The notes beneath the pieces were generated by a model. It was given only the letters and a program-made list of their open reading frames with translations, was not told the DNA's origin and ran no database searches. 64,000 nucleotides of DNA from Yaniella sp. (lineage in GTDB: Bacteria; Actinomycetota; Actinomycetes; Actinomycetales; Micrococcaceae). Location of the stretch: positions 62,001-126,000 of the forward strand of contig NZ_JAKDKW010000001.1 of assembly GCF_030453185.1 (NCBI RefSeq), read 5' to 3'. Made by a program: the position numbers and the translations under genes. Numbering within the stretch: position 1 is the first letter of the stretch; the number at the start of each line of letters is the position of its first letter. Of the stretch, positions 11,141 to 18,840 are shown one piece after another.

Positions 11141-12304
11141 ATGTCTTTGCCTACTGGATACGCCAAGCACCGTAACTTAACGCATGTTTTTCCTTCACTG
11201 GCTGCAAGTTTGGGCGCAACCTCTGAGAACACTCTCAACCTCCCTAGCGCGCGGTCTGCGGTACTGTTGCTCGTCGATGGCCTAGGACTAGAACAGTTGC
11301 AACGGCATTCAGCACATGCACCGTTTCTGCGTGGCGTGATGAAGCGGCAGACGCCAGCTCAAACAGAAATGTCTTCGGTGTACCCCTCGACCACGGCGGC
11401 CGGCCTGTCCTCGCTGGGCACCGGGTTAGGGCCGGGGGAACATGGTCTGGTCGGTTATGACGTCTATGATCCACAACGGGGAGTAGTCATTAACCAGCTG
11501 GGCGGATGGGACGAAAGAACTGATCCAACGAACTGGCAACCGCAGCCTACAATTTTTGACACACTGAACGCGCAGCGTGATGCGGGAGACCATGGCATCG
11601 AACCGATCGCCGTATCACTGCCGGCATTCGAAGAATCTGCGCTCACACGAGCAGCGCTGCGCGGCCCACGATTCATCGGGCAAAGTGATCTGGCCAAACG
11701 TTTTAACCAGGCGGCATATGAAGCGCAGCGTCCAGGGGCTCTGATCTACCTGTATGTCAATGAACTCGACAAAATCGGGCATGCGTGGGGCCCCGGTTCC
11801 GCGCAGTGGTTAGAAGTGCTGGAAGAACTTGACTCCCTTATCCGACGTCTCAGTCGCAAGCTTCCAACCGGAACTCTAGCTGCGGTAACAGGGGACCACG
11901 GGATGATTGAAGTCAAGCAAGAAGATCGTATCGACTTCTCAGCCCACGGCGAGTTGATCGAACATATTGCACATACAGCGGGTGAACCACGGATGGTGCA
12001 ACTACATTTTGCCCCTGACGCGACCGCGGACCAAAGGGCTGCGAGTAAAACTGCTTGGCAGAAACGTTTCGGTGGTCGTGCCTGGATCGCTACGCGTGAT
12101 GAAGCTATTGCAGCCGGTTGGTTCGGAGACGTCACGGAGCGTGTAAGACCACGTATCGGAGACCTGATTGTCTCAGGCTACGAACCTATCGCTTTATACG
12201 ACGCACGCCGTGCCGCACCAAACAGTTTTTCGATGGTCGGACACCACGGAGCTCCAACGCCCGCTGAAGTTCGGGTCCCATGGGTCATCTTTAACACACC
12301 GTAG
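11141..12304 (+). CDS. Alkaline-phosphatase-superfamily nucleotide pyrophosphatase/phosphodiesterase
   Basis: This is a 387-residue metal-dependent phospho-ester hydrolase of the type I phosphodiesterase / nucleotide pyrophosphatase family. Metal and nucleophile motifs are visible: LLLVDGLGL near the N-terminus (first metal aspartate), YPSTTAAGLSSL with the nucleophilic threonine, ELDKIGHAWG, and TGDHGMI near residue 250. A C-terminal HHGAP completes the metal site. There is no signal peptide, so it is probably cytoplasmic. The natural substrate is unknown. The ATG follows the DUF5998 stop by 5 bases, and the gene converges on sepH with a 28-base gap. Confidence 0.87.
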   Translation: MSLPTGYAKHRNLTHVFPSLAASLGATSENTLNLPSARSAVLLLVDGLGLEQLQRHSAHAPFLRGVMKRQTPAQTEMSSVYPSTTAAGLSSLGTGLGPGEHGLVGYDVYDPQRGVVINQLGGWDERTDPTNWQPQPTIFDTLNAQRDAGDHGIEPIAVSLPAFEESALTRAALRGPRFIGQSDLAKRFNQAAYEAQRPGALIYLYVNELDKIGHAWGPGSAQWLEVLEELDSLIRRLSRKLPTGTLAAVTGDHGMIEVKQEDRIDFSAHGELIEHIAHTAGEPRMVQLHFAPDATADQRAASKTAWQKRFGGRAWIATRDEAIAAGWFGDVTERVRPRIGDLIVSGYEPIALYDARRAAPNSFSMVGHHGAPTPAEVRVPWVIFNTP

Positions 12305-12332
12305 AAATGACTGCGCGTCCTGTCCTGCGTGG

Positions 12333-13580
12333 TTAGGAATCTTTTCGCGTGCCGAAAATTATCTCGTCCCAGCTTGGTACTGTGGGACGACGGCGGGGAC
12401 GACTTGGCTGCTCAGACTTCTTGAGCGCCTCTCTAGCTTCGTCATCTGCCATATCCTCAAATGCGTCAGTCTGGCCGTCGAGTTGTTGATCGGCGCCAAC
12501 ATGGTCGTTTGCTTCCGGCTCGTGGTCGCCTTGGCCTGCTATAACTTCTTGGCCATCCCAGTCGGCGGGGTCTTCGGCGTCAGCGTCGGACCAAGCAATC
12601 TCGTACTCAGTTGTCCATTCAGATTCGTCCTGTTCGAAATCACGCTTTGACTCGTCGTCTTGCGAGACGACCAATTTTGGTCGCAACTGTGCCGTGGGCT
12701 CTTCATCTCGAGTGATCATTGCGGCGAGTTCGTCGTCCGATTCTTCATCGACCCCTAAACGCTGGCCGCGCCGAGCGTGCAGGACATCTAGCAGCTCTTC
12801 ATGAGTTTCATGACCGGTATACGGGTGAGCCTTTTGCGAAGGTGTATCTGATTCGAGATCAAATGGGGCATCTGCCACGGTCGACAGACGATTTCTAGGC
12901 GATGTGGAAGCAACTGGAGAGTCGGCAGGTCCAAATTCGCTGAGGACTTGTGCCCAGCGGTTGGAATTCTCCAAATGCTGAGATTGCAGCTTATAGGACC
13001 ACAAGGCTGGGGGTGGATCGCCAATCGATGAATCACCGAGGCCCTGAATGGAGAAGTTTGCAGAAATTGTCCAGAGCGTGGAATCAGCTTCGCGCCAAGC
13101 GTCCCACTGGACCGACTCTGGGTCGAGGCCCATGGCTTCCAAGCGATGACTAACCATTTCGCCTAATAAAGCGGGTTCGTCCCCAAAAACTGCCTCATAA
13201 GCATGATTGCCCAACTGCGGTGCCGCAACTTCAAGCTCCTGGGCTTGTCGAGCGATCCAATCGCGTTCAGCGACGATCGGAGTGGCGTATACGTCGAGTC
13301 GATCTCGATCCATGTCGTAATGTGCCGCGAGTTCACCAACTGTGGCGCCCGCACGCAGCATCGCCTGGATCTCGCGAGGCGAGAGCTCGGTTGCAGCCTC
13401 GTCTGCGGCAGCTGCTGAGGGCCGCCCTATGGGGCGTGTGGCAGCGTTGCGCAGCGCGTCATTGATCGGCAAATAGAACTCTTCGCCGTCACTATTGGAT
13501 AGGACAAGCTCGTCGCCGTTGTCGGCGACTCCCACTAAACGAAGCCGACGAGCCGAATCGTGCTTGATAGATGAACCCAT
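12333..13580 (-). CDS. sepH: Cell division protein SepH (DUF3071)
   Basis: SepH is an actinobacterial FtsZ-binding protein that promotes Z-ring assembly. The N-terminal DUF3071 domain (RLRLVGVADNGDELVL) is followed by a helix-turn-helix-like part (SPREIQAMLRAGATVGELA), then a long acidic, low-complexity region and a basic C-terminal tail (SRPRRRPTVPSWDEI). I chose the ATG at 13580 (415 aa) rather than the track's start at 13700: GGAGG sits 6 bases before it, and the family begins just before the RLRLVGV strand. The extra 40 residues of the longer frame are not family-like. It is transcribed divergently from the DUF4193 gene. Confidence 0.9.
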   Translation of the reverse strand: MGSSIKHDSARRLRLVGVADNGDELVLSNSDGEEFYLPINDALRNAATRPIGRPSAAAADEAATELSPREIQAMLRAGATVGELAAHYDMDRDRLDVYATPIVAERDWIARQAQELEVAAPQLGNHAYEAVFGDEPALLGEMVSHRLEAMGLDPESVQWDAWREADSTLWTISANFSIQGLGDSSIGDPPPALWSYKLQSQHLENSNRWAQVLSEFGPADSPVASTSPRNRLSTVADAPFDLESDTPSQKAHPYTGHETHEELLDVLHARRGQRLGVDEESDDELAAMITRDEEPTAQLRPKLVVSQDDESKRDFEQDESEWTTEYEIAWSDADAEDPADWDGQEVIAGQGDHEPEANDHVGADQQLDGQTDAFEDMADDEAREALKKSEQPSRPRRRPTVPSWDEIIFGTRKDS

Positions 13581-13586
13581 GCAAGG

Positions 13587-13591
13587 CCTCC
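13587..13591 (-). promoter_or_regulatory. Ribosome binding site fixing the sepH start
   Basis: On the minus strand the sequence reads GGAGG, then six bases, then ATG at 13580. This is the only strong Shine-Dalgarno match near the 5' end of the frame and is the reason for shortening sepH. Confidence 0.75.
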
Positions 13592-13878
13592 GAACGTATA
13601 CTACTTCTTTGTGAACTCTGCCATGAAAGGCAAGAGATTGCTTGGAATTGGCCCGGTGTGGCGTACTATTTCGCAGTTGGTTCAGACACATCATTGACAC
13701 GGGAATGTTTCGACTTGCAATGTGGGCAGCAATAAGGTTAGATCACCTCGAAAACGTTGAGTCAGAATCTGCCCAAGGTGAATCTGACTCACAGATGTCA
13801 AGTGACGTGATAGAACGTAGAGCACATCTGAACCACAGCATCAAAACATGATGTGACCACCTACCGAATGCGAGATTC

Positions 13879-14178
13879 ATGGCTACGGATTACGATGCCC
13901 CCCGCAAGAACGACGACGAGCTTCGCGAGGACTCCATCGAGGAACTCAAGAACCGCCGGACTGACACTCAGTCGGCTGTTGTAGATGAGGATGAAGCGGA
14001 AGCTGCTGAAGGATTTGAACTCCCTGGCGCCGATCTTTCTGATGAGGAATTGCAAGTCACCGTTCTCCCAGCACAGTCAGATGAGTTTACCTGTGCTTCT
14101 TGCTTCCTGGTACGTCACCGTTCCCAGGTCGCTTTAGAAGAAGACGGTATGCTCTACTGCACTGACTGTGAGGGCTAG
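13879..14178 (+). CDS. DUF4193 family zinc-ribbon-like protein
   Basis: This is a 99-residue acidic protein of the actinobacterial DUF4193 family. The N-terminal half is highly charged. The C-terminus carries CASC and a second pair CTDC about 28 residues later, the four-cysteine pattern expected for a zinc ribbon. This resembles the RbpA-like and DksA-like size class, but I do not claim an RNA-polymerase role. The ATG follows a weak CGAG. It sits divergently from sepH and ends 55 bases before a strong hairpin. It belongs to the conserved sepH-dut neighbourhood. Confidence 0.85.
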   Translation: MATDYDAPRKNDDELREDSIEELKNRRTDTQSAVVDEDEAEAAEGFELPGADLSDEELQVTVLPAQSDEFTCASCFLVRHRSQVALEEDGMLYCTDCEG

Positions 14179-14233
14179 ATTTGAAATGCGACATGCCGCA
14201 TAGTCGTTCAAAGTAAATACCAGTAAGAAACAA

Positions 14234-14271
14234 CAAAGGGGCTCTACCGTGTGCACACGGTTGCCCCTTTG
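14234..14271. terminator. Bidirectional hairpin terminator with 16-bp inner palindrome
   Basis: The outer stem CAAAGGGGC (14234-14242) pairs with GCCCCTTTG (14263-14271). Inside lies a perfect 16-base palindrome, ACCGTGTGCACACGGT (14246-14261). It stands between the converging DUF4193 and DUF3093 genes, and the A/T ends of the outer stem give a short U-run in either direction. Confidence 0.7.
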
Positions 14272-14305
14272 CCTATTTCATAGCGGAATACGCGCTAGTT
14301 GAGAG

Positions 14306-14902
14306 CTATTTTCCCTGCTCTGTTGTATCTGAAGCTTGCTCAGCCTCTAATTGTTCGCGTTCAGCATCGATGAGCCACTGCGGGATTTCTTCTTCGTGAC
14401 CGATGTCGAGATCTTCTTGTACGTGCATTGACCCGCCAAGAAGGTTCGTGAGCTCTTCTGGCTTATTCGTTGAAGTCAGCCAGTACGGAGTGCGGTCCTG
14501 TCTGTCTTCAATCTGGATGCGAACGACAGGTTTGACCCAGCTGCGCAGGTGAAGATAAGCCAAGCCATGGAGCTTGGGCCCGCGTTGCTGAAAAGCGTCA
14601 TCGCCACGGTAACCGGTTACCGTTCCGACATGTTTTCGCTCAATAGTTGCACGGCCAACCTGCACATGGGTTGTAGTAACGCTGATATCTGTTGTTGTGG
14701 ATATCAGCACAAAGGCGGCGACGGCCGCTACTACAATCCCGGATCCGATGCCCCAGCTGGTTCCGAAAGGCGCCAGAGTTAGCCAACCGATCCCTCCGGC
14801 TAGTAACACCATTAGCCACATCGGCCATGTGGGCCGCAATTTCTCGTGATAAACGATCGGGGATCCGCCCGGTCCAATTCGCTTTTCAACATTTTCAGTC
14901 AT
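14306..14902 (-). CDS. DUF3093 family membrane protein
   Basis: This 198-residue protein has two adjacent hydrophobic segments near residues 25-70 (WPMWLMVLLAGGIGWL and IVVAAVAAFVLI) and a cytoplasmic or peripheral C-terminal domain ending in an acidic tail. It matches the actinobacterial DUF3093 family, which is conserved next to dut and DUF4193. The function is unknown. It is transcribed away from dut; about 110 bases separate the two starts. Confidence 0.83.
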   Translation of the reverse strand: MTENVEKRIGPGGSPIVYHEKLRPTWPMWLMVLLAGGIGWLTLAPFGTSWGIGSGIVVAAVAAFVLISTTTDISVTTTHVQVGRATIERKHVGTVTGYRGDDAFQQRGPKLHGLAYLHLRSWVKPVVRIQIEDRQDRTPYWLTSTNKPEELTNLLGGSMHVQEDLDIGHEEEIPQWLIDAEREQLEAEQASDTTEQGK

Positions 14903-15015
14903 ATTGTCCAGCCTACAGCTCCAGTTGATGCCTCCATCATTTTGGGCAATAGTGGCTCCTGGTGACTAGACTGTGACCTTGTACCACTGATATAAACTCC
15001 AGGAGCGTGCGCTAC

Positions 15016-15504
15016 ATGACAGCCACACCGTCCGACGCCAAGCACTCACCACATCAGCTCCGTATTGAGTTGAAGATGTTAGATGAGAGTATTGCCGCAC
15101 CTCGATATGCTCTGCCCGGTGATGCAGGAGCCGATCTCAGTACAACTGTTGACGTTTCACTGGCTCCAGGGGAGCGCCAACTGGTACCGACTGGCGTCGC
15201 GATGGCCATTCCTGAAGGATTTGCAGGTTTTATTCATCCCCGTTCAGGGCTAGCTGTAAGAGCAGGGCTGAGCGTGGTTAATGCCCCGGGAACAATCGAT
15301 GCTGGATATCGCGGCGAAATCAAAGTCCCATTGATCAATCTTGATCCTAGCGAGACGATCCATTTAGCGCGGGGTGAGCGAATCGCACAACTAGTCTTAC
15401 AACCTGTTTATCAGGCTGAGTTTACCGCCGTCGATGAACTGCCAGACTCCGTCCGAATGGATTCTGGCTTTGGGTCCACCGGAGGCTTTGTGCCAGGCCC
15501 CTAG
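15016..15504 (+). CDS. dut: dUTP diphosphatase (dUTPase)
   Basis: This trimeric enzyme hydrolyses dUTP to dUMP and pyrophosphate, keeping uracil out of DNA and feeding dTMP synthesis. All five family motifs are present: PGDAGADL, PRSGLAVRAGL, GTIDAGYRGEIKVPL, RGERIAQLVLQPV and the C-terminal P-loop-like DSGFGSTGG. I use the ATG at 15016 because AGGAG at 15001 is about 10 bases upstream; the track's GTG at 15007 would leave only one base of spacing. The product is 162 residues. DUF3710 follows 43 bases downstream. Confidence 0.95.
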   Translation: MTATPSDAKHSPHQLRIELKMLDESIAAPRYALPGDAGADLSTTVDVSLAPGERQLVPTGVAMAIPEGFAGFIHPRSGLAVRAGLSVVNAPGTIDAGYRGEIKVPLINLDPSETIHLARGERIAQLVLQPVYQAEFTAVDELPDSVRMDSGFGSTGGFVPGP

Positions 15505-15547
15505 CCTGCACTACGGTCCTACTGAGTTATGAGGAGAGTTTTTCACG

Positions 15548-16258
15548 ATGCTTTTTGGACGCAATAGAAACGTTCAAGCTGAAACAGTCGTTTTACCGGA
15601 GCATTTGCGAGATCCAGAAGACGCACCTGCCGCCGACGAAAGACTAACGGGTCCATTTGATATTTCTGAGGTTGAGACTCGTGACTTCAGCAAGGGATAT
15701 ATGGATCTTGGGGCTATTAAAGTTCCGATGCGGAAAAAGGTCTCTTACCGTTTAGAACAAGAGCAAGCTAAAAATAAAGTTTTTGCTGTGTCGGCTGTGC
15801 ATGACAACTCCACTCTCCAAATACAGGCGTTTGCCGCACCGCATTCCGGTGGGCAGTGGAACGAGATCCGTCAGGAGATGTTCGACCAGAACAAATCCGC
15901 TAAAGGGGCCAAAGTCACCACCGAAGAAGGAGAGTTCGGTAAAGAGCTATTGATTCGGATCCCGGCAGAGCTACCTGACGGTCGCAAAGGCGAAAGAATT
16001 GCGCGGTTCCTAGGTGTCGATGGTCCTCGGTGGATGATCCGCGCAATGATCATGGGCAAGGCCGCACTGAACCAAGACCAAGCTGCGCTCCTATACGACA
16101 TATTGAAGAACACGGTGATTGATCGCGGCGAACAGCCGCTGCCAGCTCGGCAAATGCTGGAACTGACACCGCCAGAAAATGTGCAAGTTGCTATGCGAGA
16201 AGCAGCAGCACGTCGTCGTCAAGAGGCCAAAGCTCAACAACAAGCCAAGCAGAACTAA
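15548..16258 (+). CDS. DUF3710 family protein
   Basis: This is a 236-residue soluble protein of the actinobacterial DUF3710 family, almost always found between dut and DUF3159 genes. It begins with a basic MLFGRNRN, has a central alpha/beta domain (DGRKGERIARFLGVDGPRW) and ends in a lysine/glutamine-rich coil. No catalytic motif is visible and the function is unknown. A GAGGAG lies about 12 bases before the ATG. It is likely cotranscribed with dut. Confidence 0.85.
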   Translation: MLFGRNRNVQAETVVLPEHLRDPEDAPAADERLTGPFDISEVETRDFSKGYMDLGAIKVPMRKKVSYRLEQEQAKNKVFAVSAVHDNSTLQIQAFAAPHSGGQWNEIRQEMFDQNKSAKGAKVTTEEGEFGKELLIRIPAELPDGRKGERIARFLGVDGPRWMIRAMIMGKAALNQDQAALLYDILKNTVIDRGEQPLPARQMLELTPPENVQVAMREAAARRRQEAKAQQQAKQN

Positions 16259-16308
16259 GAATTGGTTCGGAACTTTTTTATCCTTACAAGCCGGAAACGA
16301 GCACAATA

Positions 16309-17055
16309 TTGACTCACGCTGATCAGCAGCCCGATGACAAGGACCCGCTCAAGCAGGTCGCTCAACGACTTGCCGGAAGCACATCCGTAACTTCTACTGG
16401 GGGCTTGGACCTGTTGGCCTCCGTTGGGGGCTTGCGAGGCATAGCTGAGGCGATCGTTCCCGCTCTTGTATTCTTGGTGACCTTCGTTGTCACTTCGGAT
16501 GTCTGGACATCTGCGATCTGGGCTGTGGGATTAGCCGCCCTAGCAAGTGTTCTGCGGCTTATACAGCGACAGCCCCTCACACAAGCGTTAGCGGGTGTCA
16601 TCGGAGTGGCAGTCTCGGCTGCAGTCGCGTTACTGCAGGGCGACGCCCGCGGTTACTACGTCATAGGCTTCTATGTTTCCGCAGCGTATGGACTTGCGTT
16701 CGCGATTTCTATGGCAGCCAAATGGCCAATTATGGGCCTCATCTATGGCTGGATCCGGGGCGAAGGTCTGGCCTGGCAGAAGGATCTTGTTCGACGACGA
16801 AAGTATCAGATCGCCACACTGCTCATGGTCTGTGTGTTTGCGACACGGCTCGTTGTTCAGCTGCCAATGTACTGGGCAGACGATGTCGTTGCACTCGGGG
16901 CCGCTCGTCTGGTGATGGGTGTGCCCCTGTATGCGCTTGTCTTGTGGTTCGGTTGGTTGGTATCGCGTCCTACACCGGTCGACAATACACAACGAAACAA
17001 CAAACGAGACGACGGCGAGTCGGCTGCAGATGCGGAGACAGATCCAAAAGTATGA
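16309..17055 (+). CDS. DUF3159 family integral membrane protein
   Basis: This is a 248-residue protein with about five to six membrane segments (for example IVPALVFLVTFVVTSDVW and LAGVIGVAVSAAVALL), matching DUF3159. The start is TTG at 16309, with GGAAACGAG about 8 bases upstream. In many relatives an OB-fold gene lies between DUF3710 and this gene and Trk potassium-uptake genes follow it. Neither is present here. The function is unknown. Confidence 0.83.
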   Translation: MTHADQQPDDKDPLKQVAQRLAGSTSVTSTGGLDLLASVGGLRGIAEAIVPALVFLVTFVVTSDVWTSAIWAVGLAALASVLRLIQRQPLTQALAGVIGVAVSAAVALLQGDARGYYVIGFYVSAAYGLAFAISMAAKWPIMGLIYGWIRGEGLAWQKDLVRRRKYQIATLLMVCVFATRLVVQLPMYWADDVVALGAARLVMGVPLYALVLWFGWLVSRPTPVDNTQRNNKRDDGESAADAETDPKV

Positions 17056-17200
17056 CCCTTCAAGACACAGTGATACATCACACACGGGCGAGGGCTACTA
17101 TGATGGTCAGGACATTGATAACTGAATTAGGCGTGAAAATCGGTTTGCCGAGATTCACAGAAACACAACACTCACATCACAATTTGAAGCAGGCCGATCA

Positions 17201-18679
17201 ATGACAAGCACAGGTTCACAAACTGCCGCGCATCTGGCAGCACATGACAAAGATGCTGGCCAGATTCTTACTCTTGAAGTTGGAGCAATGGCCCACGGGG
17301 GTCACTGTGTTGCTCGCCATGACGGCCGTGTCATCTTTGTACGACACGCAATTCCAGGCGAAATAGTCAACGCAGCCGTCACCTCTGGGGGAGATGACGC
17401 ACGATTCTGGCGAGCCGACACCGTATCGGTTGCCCGACCGTCAGAGTTTCGTCGTTCCCACCAGTGGAAACTCGCGGACGCGATTCGCGCACATGCCTCC
17501 GGACGCTATCCGGTAGGTGGGGCAGAATATGGGCACATCACTTTGGAACACCAGCGTCGGCTTAAGGCACAAGTGTTTCGGGATACGATGACTCGCATTG
17601 GAAAGCTCAACGTCGAGGCCCAAGTGGTGGGCATAGCCGAGGACGAACCAACGGGCCTGCATTGGCGCACCCGAAATGCTTTCGCTGTCACATCGGCAGG
17701 CCGTTTGGCGATGAATGTTCATCGTTCCGCCGCTGTAGTGCCAGTTCGCAACATCCCATTGGGTGTACGTCAGCTTGATGCGCTCCAGCTCTGGGACATC
17801 GATTTTAGCGGTGCAGGCCGTGTCGAAGTAGCAACTCCAGCCCACGGAGAAGAAGTCCTAGTCGTGATCTTCCCGCTGGAATCTGTAGGTGCCGATAAAA
17901 AACTTCTTGAGCAGCACATCGCCCAGTGGCGCAAACGAATGGTTCACCTACCGTCCAAAGTTTCGGTTGTAGTTGGCTTGCGTTCCAAACAGTTTGGCCC
18001 AGTAGAACTTGTCCGTCTCCGTGGCCGCACCTGGGTGAGCGAACTCGTAGAGACTCAAACATACGGTGCTCATCAATTCCGCATCTCTGGAGACGGTTTC
18101 TGGCAAGTCCACCGGGATGCACCCGAAACTCTGGTCAATGCAGTCATGGATGCTCTTGATACACAGCCCGGTCAGGTGATCGCTGATCTCTATGGCGGTG
18201 CAGGACTATTCTCCAAATTTATTGCGGATGGTGTTGGAGAGGACGGCGTGGTGCTGTCCGTTGAAGCCTCCCCGGGCGCGTCACGAGATGCACGAAAGAA
18301 TTTACACGATAAGAAACAAGCATTTGTGATCAATGGCCTTACCGATCGCATCATCGGGTCTTGGCTGCAAAATCCTGACGCGCCGCTCGAAAAGGGCGGC
18401 CTGGGTGGTCGACAGGTTGATGCTGTTGTGCTCGACCCACCTCGTTCTGGTGCGGGGCGCGCGGCCATCACAAGGATTCATCAGTTAGACGCTGAAAAAA
18501 TCGTGTACGTCTCGTGTGATCCAGCATCGTTTGCGCGAGACACAAAATGGTTGGTGGAGCACGGCTGGGAAATTGAGGAAAGTACCATTTATGACCTGTT
18601 CCCAGACACCTTCCATATGGAGACGGTGACGACCTTCCGCCCCTCCGCTGCTTTGAGACAATCACGCACTGACAGCTGA
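17201..18679 (+). CDS. TrmA/RlmD-family class I SAM-dependent RNA m5U methyltransferase
   Basis: This is a 492-residue methyltransferase of the TRAM plus SAM-domain family that makes 5-methyluridine in tRNA or rRNA. The N-terminal TRAM beta-barrel spans about 20-80. The SAM site is DLYGGAGLFS (about 330), and the catalytic cysteine lies in YVSCDPASFARD, with the preceding LDPPRSG motif. The cysteines of the [4Fe-4S] cluster found in RlmD are absent; the region instead reads VGGAEYGHI, which I recall from other Micrococcales. The RNA target cannot be told from sequence. It starts 145 bases after the DUF3159 stop. Confidence 0.88.
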   Translation: MTSTGSQTAAHLAAHDKDAGQILTLEVGAMAHGGHCVARHDGRVIFVRHAIPGEIVNAAVTSGGDDARFWRADTVSVARPSEFRRSHQWKLADAIRAHASGRYPVGGAEYGHITLEHQRRLKAQVFRDTMTRIGKLNVEAQVVGIAEDEPTGLHWRTRNAFAVTSAGRLAMNVHRSAAVVPVRNIPLGVRQLDALQLWDIDFSGAGRVEVATPAHGEEVLVVIFPLESVGADKKLLEQHIAQWRKRMVHLPSKVSVVVGLRSKQFGPVELVRLRGRTWVSELVETQTYGAHQFRISGDGFWQVHRDAPETLVNAVMDALDTQPGQVIADLYGGAGLFSKFIADGVGEDGVVLSVEASPGASRDARKNLHDKKQAFVINGLTDRIIGSWLQNPDAPLEKGGLGGRQVDAVVLDPPRSGAGRAAITRIHQLDAEKIVYVSCDPASFARDTKWLVEHGWEIEESTIYDLFPDTFHMETVTTFRPSAALRQSRTDS

Positions 18680-18706
18680 CTCGCGTTAGAATAAGAGCCA
18701 CACCGC

Positions 18707-18740
18707 CCTCGCATGCGATGATCGGGCTGGGCGGTTCGCA
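18707..18740 (+). terminator. Weak hairpin after the RNA methyltransferase gene
   Basis: ACCGCCC (18707-18713) can pair with GGGCGGT (18734-18740), enclosing a CGCATGCG palindrome. No U-run follows, so this is only a possible terminator or RNA-stabilising element. Confidence 0.3.
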
Positions 18741-18840
18741 CCGGCAATGCCCTGAGGTGTCACCTGCATGCGTAGAGGGTCAGCGCTAACACAGGACAAA
18801 GGAATCGCCCTAAATACGGGCGGGAAAAGAGGAGTCCACT

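Noticed and set aside
12168-12650. 160-aa plus-strand ORF across the phosphodiesterase end and sepH
   Set aside because: It overlaps two well-supported genes in other frames and has no family-like content.
13581-13700. 40-residue N-terminal extension of SepH in the ORF track
   Set aside because: GGAGG six bases before the ATG at 13580 and the family N-terminus both support the shorter protein.
13694-13740. TTGACA upstream of the DUF4193 gene as a -35 box
   Set aside because: No acceptable -10 hexamer occurs at 16-18 bases; TAAGGT is about 33 bases away.
16722-17204. 160-aa plus-strand ORF overlapping the DUF3159 gene and the following gap
   Set aside because: Its first two thirds are an alternate frame of DUF3159; the rest is low-complexity, without start signals or similarity.
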